DNA of 64,000 nucleotides from Pirellulales bacterium (lineage in GTDB: Bacteria > Planctomycetota > Planctomycetia > Pirellulales > JALHPA01): contig JANRLT010000041.1 in assembly GCA_033762255.1 (NCBI GenBank), positions 62,001-126,000 on the forward strand, in the 5' to 3' direction. Positions 34,894 to 44,900 of the stretch are shown here, in pieces. The position numbers and the translations under genes were made by a program. Below the pieces are notes generated by a model. It ran no database searches and was not told the DNA's origin. It saw only the letters and a program-made list of their open reading frames with translations. The first letter of the stretch is position 1; the number at the start of each line of letters is the position of its first letter.

Positions 34894-36696
34894 TTAGAAG
34901 GCTCGATTTTGTAAAATTCCCTGGACGTAGCTGGACGTGGCGGTCATCAGGTCGATCAGCACAACGCTGTTAGTTTCTAACAGGTTGCCGCTGGTGCTAA
35001 TCGTCAGACCGACCGGGGGAGCGGCGGGAAAATCCGGAATCTGAGGCATGATTTGGCCATTTCCCTGGGCGGCCATGGCTTCGCGCATCAGCGAGGTGAT
35101 CAGGTTGACGTAACCACCCAGGCTAAGCAAAAACACGCCGTGTCGTTTGGCTGGGAGCAGTTTGAGCGTGGCTTCCACGTCGGATTCAGCCGCCAGGGGG
35201 TTGGGTGTTTTGCCGTAATCCTTAATAAAGTCCCTTAACAGGGCTTCGTTATAGCTCAGCACGATGGTTTGGTCGTCGATAGCCAACATGGTGATGGTAA
35301 TGGAGTCATTTCCCCCCAGCAGCCAGCGGCGCAGCATTTCGTTGATTTTTTCGGCCTCGGGTCCGGCGGCGGCCTGGCCCGTGCTGGCCATGATGGCCTC
35401 GAGTGGCATATTCAAGGTCAAGGCGGGACGGTCGTTGATGGTCGTGCGTTTCGGCTCAAAGGCAAAAGGCTTGGGGGCCGACTTAAACAGCTCATTCATC
35501 GCGGCGTACATTTCCTCGTACGCCAGCAGCGATTTTGGCGCGTCCTTGGTAGCCAGGATCGCTAGCGTGCCGTCGTACAACCCCTCGCCGGGACCGGCCT
35601 GGCCCATGACAAAGGCTCCCCCGAGCATGTTTTCATTGGACTTTTTAGCCGCGTCCACCAGCGCCTGCAGCTTCGCGGGATCGACTTTGCCATCGGCGGG
35701 GACGGCGTTAAATATTTTGGGCAATAATTCGCCGGTTAATTGTGAATAATCGTTGACCGCCTCGGGAGAGGCGGACATTTCTCCCGCCACGACAAACGGC
35801 ATGGCCGGCAGGTGCTTTAGCCCTTTGGCCATGGGTGCCGTGGGATGGCCTAAAAATTTGGCCACGGAGCCGGCTTCCTTAAAAAATGTCCGTGTATCCG
35901 TGAGCAGATTGGATTCCTCGTCAAGTTGGACGCCAATGATTGACAGTTGGGCTTCGTCCTTGAGCACAGTGAAAACCTTTTCATAGATATCAAAAACGCC
36001 GGTCGCCATCTGGGCGTTGGGCGCGTTGGCTAAGACGCCTTTGAGTTGTTGTAAGCCGGATATTATCCCTTCCATGGCTTTTTGGATGCCGGGTTGAAAT
36101 CCGATGACCAGCACATCATATTTGCTCCCCCAGGCGGCCTGGCTGCGTAAACTTTCTTCGCTCGTGGAGCTATCCTTTAGAAAAGCCTCAAACGCGTCCT
36201 TGTAGTCGGGGCTGGTAATGACGGCATAATCGCCGCGCAGGGCGACCAGCGCGCTGCCAAAGGGAAAGGTCACTTTCTTGTGGCCGTCGGCGTCCTCGAC
36301 TTCGCTATAGTTATCCAAAAAGTCCGCATACTTGCTGACCGGGATTAGGGCAATCGGCGCGGGAACCGGCTCGTTAGGGTATATACACAGGACAATTGCC
36401 CGCGACTCGTCCACGCCGTTATGGGCGCCGGTGGTCAGCTTGATCTGGGAGATGACATCCGGGGCGGGAATTTGCAATTCATTGGTCAGCTTGGAGATTT
36501 TCTCGTTTAATTCACCCGGGTTGCGAAAAACGATCGCCGCCCAGGATTTACCGGGGATGATGCTGCCCGGCGATTGATCAGCGGCCTGCGCGGGAAGTGC
36601 CGCGCACAGCGTGGAAACCAAACAAGCAAACCCCAGGCAAATCGCGGAAAACCAACGCGATTGGGGAACATAGCGGGTCAATGAACGAGTCATCAT
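34894..36696 (-). CDS. secreted planctomycete protein, paralogue of the next gene
   Basis: A 600-residue exported protein. The signal peptide is at about 15-38 (WFSAICLGFACLVSTLCAALPAQAA). The mature part has no motif I can name. It shares several landmarks with the 767-residue protein next door: GVDESR versus GVDW, LDEESN versus IDEESN, a PAKRHGVFLLSL versus PAKHNAILLVNI segment near the C-terminus, and FPAAPPVGLTIS versus FPSSPPLGLTYR. The start follows AAGGAAACG. It is probably periplasmic; role unknown. Confidence 0.75.
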   Translation of the reverse strand: MMTRSLTRYVPQSRWFSAICLGFACLVSTLCAALPAQAADQSPGSIIPGKSWAAIVFRNPGELNEKISKLTNELQIPAPDVISQIKLTTGAHNGVDESRAIVLCIYPNEPVPAPIALIPVSKYADFLDNYSEVEDADGHKKVTFPFGSALVALRGDYAVITSPDYKDAFEAFLKDSSTSEESLRSQAAWGSKYDVLVIGFQPGIQKAMEGIISGLQQLKGVLANAPNAQMATGVFDIYEKVFTVLKDEAQLSIIGVQLDEESNLLTDTRTFFKEAGSVAKFLGHPTAPMAKGLKHLPAMPFVVAGEMSASPEAVNDYSQLTGELLPKIFNAVPADGKVDPAKLQALVDAAKKSNENMLGGAFVMGQAGPGEGLYDGTLAILATKDAPKSLLAYEEMYAAMNELFKSAPKPFAFEPKRTTINDRPALTLNMPLEAIMASTGQAAAGPEAEKINEMLRRWLLGGNDSITITMLAIDDQTIVLSYNEALLRDFIKDYGKTPNPLAAESDVEATLKLLPAKRHGVFLLSLGGYVNLITSLMREAMAAQGNGQIMPQIPDFPAAPPVGLTISTSGNLLETNSVVLIDLMTATSSYVQGILQNRAF

Positions 36697-36821
36697 CGTT
36701 TCCTTAACAAAGTTAATTCGAAGGGTAAATGTAATCTATACAGATAATTGGCGGGAAACTTACTTTCCCGCCTTGCATCATACAGCAACCGGAACATTAT
36801 CTCAAATTTGGCCTTGTAACC

Positions 36822-39125
36822 CTAATTGGTCAGGCTATCCTGCCATTCCTTAAAATCATTTCCATAAGTGACGGCGCTTTTGAGGAACTCTCCCGGCACG
36901 ACAATCTGACATTCCACGGCGGTCGGGGCCACGCGATAGGTCAACCCCAGCGGCGGCGAGGAGGGGAATTCTGGCGGCGGAGTCAGTTTATTGGCGAGTT
37001 GCGGGATAAAATCAATAAACACTTCAAAAATCATCGATTGGTAGGAATTGATCATGGGAGAAATATTAACCAGCAAAATCGCGTTATGTTTGGCGGGGAG
37101 CATTTCGAGCGTGGGGAGGATCTCGGCATCCTGGCTGAGCGCGTTTTGCTGCTTTTCCATTCCCGCCATGACATCCTCTAAAAATGTCTGGTCATGTCCG
37201 TACAGCACGGTGTTTTCATCCCAAGTCACCCAAAAGGCGTCCACTTCCAAATCGACGCCATACATCCGCTCGAAAAATTTGCGTTGAACCTCCCGTTCGC
37301 GGGGGCGAAGCGGCAACGAGCGAAGGATTAAGTCAAAATCGATCTTCATTTGCGTGGCGGGCTTGTCCCGAATGGTCAGTTCCTCCAATTCGCCAAAGCG
37401 GCTTTCCCCCGCTAGTTCCTCGTCGATCTGGATTTGCAGGTGGTGCAGTTCATCATACAAGCGGCGAAATTCCGCCGCGTTCTGAACGTCATACGCATAA
37501 AGTGTGCGGGTGTAGACGTTATCATCGCTAGAGTCCAAGGCGCCTTGGTAAAGCGTGATGCTGCGAATGTTCTTCGCGATTTCACTTTGGACCTTGGCAA
37601 ATTTTTTGGCCAACTCCACGGGGATTTTGACCCCTTCCTCGTCGGCCAACTCCTCTTCGCCACTGTCCCCGGCGGGTTTCTCCCCTTGATCCGCGGGTTT
37701 TTTGGCCTTGGGTTTTTTGGTGGCGGGTTTCTCGGTGGGGGATTCCTCGGGCGGGGTCTCCGCCTCGGGTTCTTCTGTCACGGGATTTCCGTTTTCATCA
37801 AATTTGGGAGTGGCGGGGGACGTGGCGGGTTTTTCGGGTTTTTCGGCCTTGGGCTGTTCGGCATCCTTCTCCCCGGCGGCGGTGTCCCCATCCCCTTCCC
37901 CTGCTGGTGGCTCCTCCGAGGGCATGTCATCTTTAGCAGGGGTTTTTTTCTTGTTTTTGCCAGAAGAGGGCTGGCCTTCGGCATCCTCGTCTGGGTCATC
38001 CTCTCCCAGGGCATTTGCCAGATAGTATTCCTCCGGCAGTTCAAAGTTTCCCTCTTTGAGGTAACTGACCTCGGAAACAAATATGATCGGACCCTGGGGC
38101 AAGCTGTTAAGATTGAGCTTGGACGTTTGGGGGTAGGTTTGCGACCAGCGCGAGATGCTGCCATTTGCCCGATGGAGCGAGCGGATCGTCAACCCCATGT
38201 TGGATTCCTCGTCAATCCGAAAGGCAAACGCCAAAAACTGGCATTCCGCCTGAACCGCTTTGATGGTTTCCTTGGTCACGCCGATGACCACCTTGGTAAA
38301 TAACTCGTTGGCCTTGGTCTTTTGAGACTCCAGGCGGGCCTTCATGTAAGCTTCGACAAAGTCCTGAAAGATCGTGGTAAATTCCAGGATGCCGGACTTG
38401 AGCAACACCACGGTGGCGTCATTTTTGGAAATCCAATCCTCAAAGGGCTTGATCGCCTGTTCGGCCCGGGTGTTTTCCTTTAAGAACCGCTCCAGGATGT
38501 CGGCGTTGTGCCCCTCGCTCAGGACGGCATAGTTTCCTTTTTCGGCCAGGGCGCCGCTGGCCGCCCCGCCGGGAAGCCGCACTTCCTTGAGCTTGCCGCG
38601 GGTCTGCAACACGTCGAAATTTTCTAAAAACGCCTTTTGGCTGGTCACGGGAACCATCAAGATCAAGATTGGCCCATTATTGCCCGGATAAATTTGCCCG
38701 ATCAGCGGACGTTTCCAATCGACACCCTCGTCAATCTGAAACAGTGCCTTGAGCACTTCGATTGGTTCGGGAATGGGCAATTGCAAAATCTCTATCGTTT
38801 GCTTTAGCTTTTCCTGCAATTGCGCGACTTCGTTTACCACGATAAAGCCGTGCGACTTGCTATTGATCAAATGTCCTATTTTAGGACGGGGCTTCGCGGG
38901 TTGGCTGCCGGGTTCGGTGCTCAGTTTGGGTGGCTGCTTTTCCGAATCGCTTTCTTCCGGCTGGGTTACTTCCGTATTATCCGGGGTGGATGAGTCACTC
39001 TCCGCGCCATGTAGCCCAAGAGGGAGCCAGGCCAATAAGATTGCCAGTGACGCCAGCCTGCGCCAGCTTTCGCGCGGGAAACAACAGCCGATGGCCGTAA
39101 ATGCCTGTCGTGCAAATCTGCCCAT
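36822..39125 (-). CDS. secreted planctomycete protein with charged low-complexity insert, paralogue of the previous gene
   Basis: A 767-residue exported protein starting MGRFARQAF, with hydrophobic signal LASLAILLAWLPLGLHGAE. Homologous along both ends with the 600-residue protein that follows it in the same direction. An insert of about 140 residues in the middle is almost only E, P, K, D, A, T and S (KNKKKTPAKDDMPSEEPP, EKPATKKPKAKKPADQGEK), presumably disordered. Upstream in-frame codons would hide the signal peptide, so the ATG at 39125 was chosen. The pair arose by tandem duplication, and the insert distinguishes the two. Confidence 0.75.
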   Translation of the reverse strand: MGRFARQAFTAIGCCFPRESWRRLASLAILLAWLPLGLHGAESDSSTPDNTEVTQPEESDSEKQPPKLSTEPGSQPAKPRPKIGHLINSKSHGFIVVNEVAQLQEKLKQTIEILQLPIPEPIEVLKALFQIDEGVDWKRPLIGQIYPGNNGPILILMVPVTSQKAFLENFDVLQTRGKLKEVRLPGGAASGALAEKGNYAVLSEGHNADILERFLKENTRAEQAIKPFEDWISKNDATVVLLKSGILEFTTIFQDFVEAYMKARLESQKTKANELFTKVVIGVTKETIKAVQAECQFLAFAFRIDEESNMGLTIRSLHRANGSISRWSQTYPQTSKLNLNSLPQGPIIFVSEVSYLKEGNFELPEEYYLANALGEDDPDEDAEGQPSSGKNKKKTPAKDDMPSEEPPAGEGDGDTAAGEKDAEQPKAEKPEKPATSPATPKFDENGNPVTEEPEAETPPEESPTEKPATKKPKAKKPADQGEKPAGDSGEEELADEEGVKIPVELAKKFAKVQSEIAKNIRSITLYQGALDSSDDNVYTRTLYAYDVQNAAEFRRLYDELHHLQIQIDEELAGESRFGELEELTIRDKPATQMKIDFDLILRSLPLRPREREVQRKFFERMYGVDLEVDAFWVTWDENTVLYGHDQTFLEDVMAGMEKQQNALSQDAEILPTLEMLPAKHNAILLVNISPMINSYQSMIFEVFIDFIPQLANKLTPPPEFPSSPPLGLTYRVAPTAVECQIVVPGEFLKSAVTYGNDFKEWQDSLTN

Positions 39126-39529
39126 AAATTCCCCACTGTTTAAAAATGCGGTAATGACGGTTAGCAAACCGAAATAGTGGACACGATCCCGGGGATTGCC
39201 AAGGATAAGGAAAAAAAGTTGCCAGCTAGCATGGTAACGTCTGGCGGGGAGCCGGGGCAACTAACGATCGCGGAAAAATCCAATTTATGATGTCCCGGTT
39301 TGGTTTCTGTCCGCCCCGCCCCGTCTGGTCGATTGGAAAAAACGCGGGTTATCACCCATTGCTAGCAATTTGTTAGCAAACGGTCATTCCGGCACATTCT
39401 AAGTTTGCGGGACGCTATTATTTCCGTTAATTGTTCGCGATTTTTCCTAACTTGCTCTTGGTCCGTACCCGCATCCGCGTGTAAAGTTGGGCGGTTTTTT
39501 AATTGTTCCCGGGCCTTGCGAGCAGTTCC
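39126..39529. other. divergent intergenic region
   Basis: Should hold the promoters of the secreted paralogue pair (minus) and of the YdjM-like gene (plus). GCTAGCAATTTGTTAGCAAA at 39361-39380 contains two TAGCAA units. No gene seen. Confidence 0.45.
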
Positions 39530-41194
39530 ATGGCGGATTTTCAATCCCATATTACGACCAGCACGGTGGTGGGAATCGCCGGCGGGTTGGCGGCCAATGC
39601 CTTTTATGACGTTCCCGCTCCGACCTGTGTTTTGGCGGGGGGGATGTGTAGTGCGGCGGGGATGCTGCCCGATCTGGATAGCGAGTCTGGCGTCCCCCTG
39701 CGCGAAAGCATCGCCTTTGCCGCGGCGGTGATTCCGCTGGTCCTGATTGAACGCTTTGCCAAATTGGGCTGGTCGCTAGAGGTCATGATCCTGGCGGGGG
39801 CGGCGGTCTATCTGTTTATCCGTTTTGGCGTGGCGGAACTGATCAAGAACTTTACCGTGCACCGCGGCATGTTTCACAGCATCCCGGCGCTGTTAATTAG
39901 CGGACAGTTGACGTTTCTGATCTACGATAACGAAAACGTCTTTTACCGGCTGTTCGTGGCGGGGGCGGTCATGGCCGGGTATGCCTCGCACTTGCTGCTC
40001 GACGAATTTTGGAGTATGGAATTTGGCTATGGCCTGCCGCAATTTAAGCGGAGCTTTGGGACGGCAACCAAATTCCTCAGCGGCTCTTTTCGCGGCAATT
40101 TAGTTGTCTATAGCCTGGTCTTTGGATTGGGGTACCTGGTCACGCAAGAAACCGGCTGGCGCGAATGCGTTTCTCCCTGGCTCAATGGGCAGGTGTCGCT
40201 GGCCCAGGAACGGGTGCAGTTTCGGACTCGATTGGGCAATTGGCGAGAACGTTTTTTTGAAAATCAATATGGGGGCATTCCCGCAAACGCGGCCGATCAC
40301 GCGGAACAACGCCAACAGGCCTATGCCGCGGGGCAAAATTCCGCTTTGCCCAACTTTACCCAGCCTAATTTGACGCAGCCCCAGTCTGCGGCCACCCACC
40401 CTGCCCCGCCGGCGCTACAATCGTCGCCTGCCAATGCGGGCGGCACTAATAATTCCCTCGGCCACAATCTGGGGGGGATTGCCATCCCTCAACCTCCACC
40501 GCAGGAACCCATCTCCAGCACTTGGCCCCAAGTGGCCGACGCCATGTCGCCCCCAGCGGCGGTGCCGCACCCATGGGTGACAGAACCGGGGGCCCCGTTG
40601 CAGCCGCACAGTTGGCCGACTTCCGCGATTCCCGTCGCGCACCAGCCACCCCCCAACTTTACCGTGATGCAGCCAAATTTTCCGACGTTGGCGCCTCCGG
40701 TAAAAATTCAAGAGCCAATTGCCACCACCCCCCGCGCGCCGCAGTTAACAGCTATTCCCACGGGTTGGCCAAAAGACGCGGGAAATGCGTTTACCAAGGA
40801 GAATGCCCCCAACTTTGCGGGAACTCCTTCAACCAGTCAGTTAAGACCCCTAGATGACATATCAGCATCACGGGAGATCAGCCAACCCGCCAGTAGTTCC
40901 GCCTGGCCCACGTTGGGAAATGGCTCCCCTCCCCTGGCCAATGCGTCGCCAGCGGCGGGCAATTTTTCGGCCACTCCGCGGGAATTTGCCATAGGGCAAA
41001 ACACCGGCACGCAGCCTTCATCACCGCGTCCCTTGATGTCCCAGCCCGCCACGCCCAATCTCGAATTTTTGCATGGGCCAGAGGGTTCACCGACTGCCCG
41101 GCAGATTGGCTCGGAAATTTATGATTACTTTCCGACGCTAAGGCAATGGCCGACGCAGCCAATTACAAATTACAAATTACAAATTACGAATTGA
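39530..41194 (+). CDS. YdjM/LexA-binding-type membrane metal-dependent hydrolase with Pro-rich tail
   Basis: A 554-residue protein. The N-terminal ~220 residues match the YdjM-like membrane-bound metal-dependent hydrolase family: HITTSTVVGIAGGLAA, LPDLDSE (47-52), HRGMFHS (111-117) and SHLLLDEFW (153-161) provide the Asp/His sites between hydrophobic helices. From about 260 the protein becomes a P/Q/N/T-rich disordered tail. The last ten residues (NYKLQITN) come from a short AATTAC tandem tract that continues over the stop codon, so the original C-terminus may have been different. Substrate unknown. Confidence 0.75.
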   Translation: MADFQSHITTSTVVGIAGGLAANAFYDVPAPTCVLAGGMCSAAGMLPDLDSESGVPLRESIAFAAAVIPLVLIERFAKLGWSLEVMILAGAAVYLFIRFGVAELIKNFTVHRGMFHSIPALLISGQLTFLIYDNENVFYRLFVAGAVMAGYASHLLLDEFWSMEFGYGLPQFKRSFGTATKFLSGSFRGNLVVYSLVFGLGYLVTQETGWRECVSPWLNGQVSLAQERVQFRTRLGNWRERFFENQYGGIPANAADHAEQRQQAYAAGQNSALPNFTQPNLTQPQSAATHPAPPALQSSPANAGGTNNSLGHNLGGIAIPQPPPQEPISSTWPQVADAMSPPAAVPHPWVTEPGAPLQPHSWPTSAIPVAHQPPPNFTVMQPNFPTLAPPVKIQEPIATTPRAPQLTAIPTGWPKDAGNAFTKENAPNFAGTPSTSQLRPLDDISASREISQPASSSAWPTLGNGSPPLANASPAAGNFSATPREFAIGQNTGTQPSSPRPLMSQPATPNLEFLHGPEGSPTARQIGSEIYDYFPTLRQWPTQPITNYKLQITN

Positions 41195-41195
41195 A
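41161..41195 (+). repeat. AATTACAAATTAC tract at a stop codon
   Basis: Three to four tandem AATTACA-type units ending in AATTGAAT and overlapping the stop of the YdjM-like gene. It belongs to the AT tracts seen at 44783, 46805, 53626 and 54100, all in the sense orientation of the gene they end. Confidence 0.6.
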
Positions 41196-41281
41196 TACAG
41201 CAGTATTTAGCAAACACCCTCGCTCCCCAGCACCTCCGCACCTGCTTATGCTAGTCGCGGGGGCAAAAGCAAGTTTTGTCC

Positions 41282-41372
41282 CCGCCACCCGCTCGCGTAC
41301 CGGCGGACTAACGTCTCCCGCCTCCCGCCTCTCGTTTCCCACACCGCCGATGCCATCGGCGGCTTTGTTGAC
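41282..41372 (+). repeat. dispersed repeat family D, copy 1
   Basis: GCTCGCGTACCGGCGGACTA, ACGTC, CCCGCCTCTCG and the palindrome CCGCCGATGCCATCGGCGG. The same modules, in the same order, occur on the minus strand at 46616-46765, and in part at 44901-44949. Confidence 0.65.
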
Positions 41373-41399
41373 TAAAGCCCGTGCCATAGTATAACCCAT

Positions 41400-41849
41400 C
41401 TAAAACAACTTACGGCTATCTAGCAGCAGCGTCACCGGGCCGTCGTTGACTAGCTCGACCGCCATATCGGCTTGAAATTGCCCCGTGGCGGTCGTGATTC
41501 CCCGTGCGTCTACAAGTTCCACCAATCGTCGATACAGCGCCTCAGCCACATCCGGGGCCGCCGCGCTGGAAAAACTGGGACGCCGCCCCTTGCGGCAATC
41601 GCCCAGCAATGTGAACTGGCTTACGATCAGCATTTGGCCCCCCGCTTGGGCCAGGTTGAGATTCATTTTTCCATCGGGATCGGCAAAGATTCGCAGTTCG
41701 CACAGTTTTTCGGATAACTGGACCGCATCCGCCGTCGTGTCGCCGTTTTCCACCCCCAAGAGCACCAGCATCCCCCCGCCAATCTGGCCAATGACTTGAC
41801 CAGCCACGGTGACACTGGCCCGCGAAACTCGTTGCACCACAGCGCGCAT
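41400..41849 (-). CDS. dtd: D-aminoacyl-tRNA deacylase
   Basis: Hydrolyses D-amino acids from mischarged tRNA. The 149-residue full-length DTD fold includes [15 protein letters not shown], the catalytic-site SQFTLLGD and the C-terminal cross-subunit motif [11 protein letters not shown]. Length and motifs are normal. Stands alone. Confidence 0.96.
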   Translation of the reverse strand: MRAVVQRVSRASVTVAGQVIGQIGGGMLVLLGVENGDTTADAVQLSEKLCELRIFADPDGKMNLNLAQAGGQMLIVSQFTLLGDCRKGRRPSFSSAAAPDVAEALYRRLVELVDARGITTATGQFQADMAVELVNDGPVTLLLDSRKLF

Positions 41850-42267
41850 AAGGTTGTTCTGTGCTGGATTGTAAGGATGTTGTACGATGGATTAGGTTAT
41901 AGGCCGCGATATAGCAAATCACAATCCAACTTGCTTAATCCCGCGCATCTGGCTCTGGCACCCTACTTAGGCTAAATTGAGCTTTGGCTATCCGTATTGG
42001 TAACCCTTCAAATCTTCGCGACTTGCGAAGATTATTCGTTGACCAAACATATTGGGCCAAAGGCGTTTGATTTTTTGCGGGCCAAAGGCCCGACCTATCT
42101 CAGCCTAGGGCAAGCGCAGGGTCGCCCTCGGTAAATGGGATAAGAAAAATGGAAGGGCCAACGGCCCGTTTCATCCACTTTAACCAACGATTCAACCGTC
42201 CCTTAGGTTTCGGGGCTGAAGCCCGAACTACGACTATTCCGTCACTTTTTTACGAGGCCGGATCCTG
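41850..42267. other. gene-free stretch with a family-A repeat
   Basis: Contains CGAAGATTATTCGTTGACC at 42026-42044 (also at 49861) and directly after it an inverted family-A repeat (42074-42168). The promoter of the sugar-acid operon should be in the last 100 bases. No gene seen. Confidence 0.5.
42074..42168 (-). repeat. dispersed palindromic repeat family A, copy 3 (inverted)
   Basis: TTTGCGGGCCAAAGGCCCG, CCTAGGGC core with GGGTCGCCCTCGG (one arm diverged), then GGGCCAACGGCCCG. It is the reverse complement of the layout at 1881, 29266 and 51080. Confidence 0.85.
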
Positions 42268-43122
42268 ATGCAACTGGCAAAAATTCGCTACGGTACCTGG
42301 GGAGAATCACTGGGCGTGGTGAGCGATCATGCAGTGACCCCTTATGCATTTAACCAGCAGTATCCCACGCTGGCGGCACTCTTGGAAGCTTCGGACGTGG
42401 CGGCTGCCGTCGGGACGCTGCAACCACGCGGGGCGGCGGTCCCCTGGGCTAGTGTGAAATTTCAAGCACCGATTGACCAGCAAGAAGTCTGGGCCGCTGG
42501 CGTGACCTACAAGCGGAGCAAGGTCGCCCGGATGGAGGAATCGCAGGGGGCCGCCAGTTTTTATGATCTGGTCTATGCCGCACCGCGGCCGGAACTTTTT
42601 TACAAAGCCAGCCCCCATCGCGTGGTCGGACCGGGGGAAAACATTCGCATACGCCGCGACGCCACTTGGAATGTCCCCGAGCCAGAGCTAGCCCTGGTGC
42701 TCAATTCCCGCCACCAGTTGGTGGGCTACACCATTGGCAATGACATGAGCAGCCGCGATATCGAAGGCGAGAACCCCCTCTATTTGCCCCAGGCCAAGGT
42801 CTATAATGCCTGTTGCGGGCTGGGACCGGTGGTGACACTAGCCGCGGATGTGGCGGATGTGACCCAACTGGGGATCTCGATCGAGGTCCAGCGTGGGAAG
42901 GAACGGGTATTTGCGGGGGAAACCAGCATCGCCCAAATGGCGCGGACGTTTGATGACCTCATCGGCTGGTTGGGGCGGGACCAGAGTTTCCCCCAGGGAG
43001 TGATTTTACTCACTGGCACGGGCATCGTCCCGGGAAATGATTTTACCCTGTTGCCCGGCGATCGAGTGACGATTCGCATTGAGCAGATCGGCGAATTGAC
43101 TAACACGGTGATCCAGGGCTAA
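42268..43122 (+). CDS. FAH-family 2-keto-3-deoxy sugar-acid dehydratase
   Basis: A 284-residue fumarylacetoacetate hydrolase-fold protein. WAAGVTYKRSKVAR, FYKASPHRVVGPGENI, the metal site VPEPELALVLN, YTIGNDMSSRDIEGENPLYLPQ and LTGTGIVPGNDF match the subgroup that dehydrates 2-keto-3-deoxy pentonates (KdaD/XylX type) rather than cleaving C-C bonds. The subgroup call is supported by the next gene, an aldehyde dehydrogenase of the 2-oxoglutarate-semialdehyde type 71 bases downstream. Together they convert a keto-deoxy pentonate to 2-oxoglutarate. Confidence 0.82.
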   Translation: MQLAKIRYGTWGESLGVVSDHAVTPYAFNQQYPTLAALLEASDVAAAVGTLQPRGAAVPWASVKFQAPIDQQEVWAAGVTYKRSKVARMEESQGAASFYDLVYAAPRPELFYKASPHRVVGPGENIRIRRDATWNVPEPELALVLNSRHQLVGYTIGNDMSSRDIEGENPLYLPQAKVYNACCGLGPVVTLAADVADVTQLGISIEVQRGKERVFAGETSIAQMARTFDDLIGWLGRDQSFPQGVILLTGTGIVPGNDFTLLPGDRVTIRIEQIGELTNTVIQG

Positions 43123-43193
43123 GAAAGAAATATTGCGTACATAAATCATCAATCACCAGGACAGAACATCAATAAACAGAGGACAGGCCAAAG

Positions 43194-44780
43194 ATGGAAC
43201 CTATTTTAATTGACGGACAATGGCGGGCCAGCGCCGGGACCGAGGGCTTTGCCCCGGATAATCCCGCGACCCGCACCCCCCTGCCCCAGAGGTATCCCAT
43301 TAGCCCCTGGGCCGATCTGGATGCGGCCCTCTCGGCGGCGGCATCGGCGTATGCGCAGTTGCGTAACTGCCCGGCGGGTCAGATTGCGGACTTTATGGAA
43401 AGTTATGCCAGCTTGCTGGGGGAACATGCGGCGCAAATCTGTGAACTGGCCCATTTAGAGACGGGGCTGCCGATTAAGCCGCGCCTCGCCGATGTGGAAC
43501 TTCCCCGCACAATCAATCAGCTACGCTTGGCCGCGACCGCCGCGCGGGATGGCACTTGGGCGTTGCCGACGATCGACACCGCTGCCAAAATACGATCTTG
43601 CCTAGGCTCAATTGGGCCGGTAATTGTGTTTGGGCCGAATAACTTTCCCTTTGCCTACAATGGCGTGGCGGGAGGGGATTTTGCCGCGGCGATTGCTACC
43701 GGTAATCCGGTAATTGGCAAGGCGAACCCCGGCCACCCCGGCACCACTAAGCTGTTGGCCGAGGTGGCTCTGAGCGCGGTGAGTCGGACCGGTTTGCCCC
43801 CTGCTACCGTGCAACTGGTGTATCGAACCAGCCATGCGGACGGCGAGCGGCTGGTCAGCGATCCCCGGACCGCGGCGATCGGCTATACCGGCGGACGAAA
43901 CGCGGGCTTAGCGCTTAAGCATGCCGCCGACAACGCGGGTAAACCGATTTACCTGGAACTTTCTAGCGTCAATCCCGTGGCCATTCTGCCGGGCGCGCTC
44001 CAGGAGCGGGGCTCGGCAATTGTCGAGGAATATTGCGGCAGTTGCCTGATGGGAAGCGGGCAGTTTTGTACGAATCCGGGGTTAGTTTTACTTTTGGCGG
44101 ATCCCGCCAGCGATGAATTTGTACGCGGCGTGACACAAAAATTTCAAGCGGCCCAACCCGGCACGCTCTTGGGGGCCACCGTCGAACGGCAGTTGCACGC
44201 CGCCGTGCAAAAAATGCACGCAGGTGGAGCCAAAATCTTGTGCGGCGGTCAACCGACGGGTGAGAGTCGCTACGCCTACGCCAACACTCTGTTGCAAATC
44301 ACAGGCGCGCAATTTTTAGCTGAATCCGAGCTGTTTCAGACCGAGGCTTTTGGCAATGCCGCGTTGTTTGTTATGGTCGCTACCGCCGACGAAGCCGCCG
44401 CGGTCTTGCGGCAGTTGGAAGGGAACCTGACTGGCAGTCTCTATACCGGCATGACGGGCGACTTTGCCGCGCAGGACGCGCCGCTGTATGCCCTGCTGGA
44501 ACCAATTTTACGCGATAAAGTGGGCCGCCTGCTCAATGATAAAATGCCCACCGGCGTCGCCGTCAGTCCCGCCATGAATCATGGCGGACCCTACCCCGCC
44601 ACCGGACACGCGGGCTTTAGCGCCGTGGGCGTGCCGGTCAGCTTGCGGCGGTTTGCGGCGCTGCACTGTTATGACAATGTCCGCGAACCTCGTTTGCCGC
44701 CGGTTTTAAGGGATAAAAACTCCACCGGGCAAACTTGGCGGTTGATCGATGGCAATTGGACGCAGGGAGACGTAGCGTAA
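43194..44780 (+). CDS. 2-oxoglutarate-semialdehyde dehydrogenase (NADP-type aldehyde dehydrogenase)
   Basis: A 528-residue aldehyde dehydrogenase. The N-terminus ILIDGQWRASAG is typical. VFGPNNFPFAYNGVAGGDFA resembles the cofactor region of the ketoglutarate-semialdehyde subgroup, YLELSSVNP holds the catalytic Glu (about 255), and GQFCTNPG the catalytic Cys (about 293). It oxidises 2-oxoglutarate semialdehyde, the last step of Weimberg-type pentose or hexarate oxidation. Probably co-transcribed with the FAH-family gene upstream. An AT tract follows the stop. Confidence 0.88.
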   Translation: MEPILIDGQWRASAGTEGFAPDNPATRTPLPQRYPISPWADLDAALSAAASAYAQLRNCPAGQIADFMESYASLLGEHAAQICELAHLETGLPIKPRLADVELPRTINQLRLAATAARDGTWALPTIDTAAKIRSCLGSIGPVIVFGPNNFPFAYNGVAGGDFAAAIATGNPVIGKANPGHPGTTKLLAEVALSAVSRTGLPPATVQLVYRTSHADGERLVSDPRTAAIGYTGGRNAGLALKHAADNAGKPIYLELSSVNPVAILPGALQERGSAIVEEYCGSCLMGSGQFCTNPGLVLLLADPASDEFVRGVTQKFQAAQPGTLLGATVERQLHAAVQKMHAGGAKILCGGQPTGESRYAYANTLLQITGAQFLAESELFQTEAFGNAALFVMVATADEAAAVLRQLEGNLTGSLYTGMTGDFAAQDAPLYALLEPILRDKVGRLLNDKMPTGVAVSPAMNHGGPYPATGHAGFSAVGVPVSLRRFAALHCYDNVREPRLPPVLRDKNSTGQTWRLIDGNWTQGDVA

Positions 44781-44782
44781 AT

Positions 44783-44816
44783 GCAGAATTATGAATGAAG
44801 AATGCAGAATTAAGCA
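44783..44816 (+). repeat. AT tract just after a stop codon
   Basis: GCAGAATTATGAATGAAGAATGCAGAATTAAG: three GAATT/GAATG-type units directly after the dehydrogenase stop, in sense orientation. Confidence 0.5.
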
Positions 44817-44900
44817 CTTCCCTGTCCCGTCCCGACTCTCAGCTTATTCGGCAACAGAGTTGCCTCCTACAATTTTTCCCGCATCTCACGACCCGCGCCC

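Noticed and set aside
37434-38303. 289-codon open frame opposite the charged insert of the secreted paralogue
   Set aside because: Its Gly/Phe-rich translation is simply the reverse of the EPKD-rich repeat coding, with no start signal of its own.
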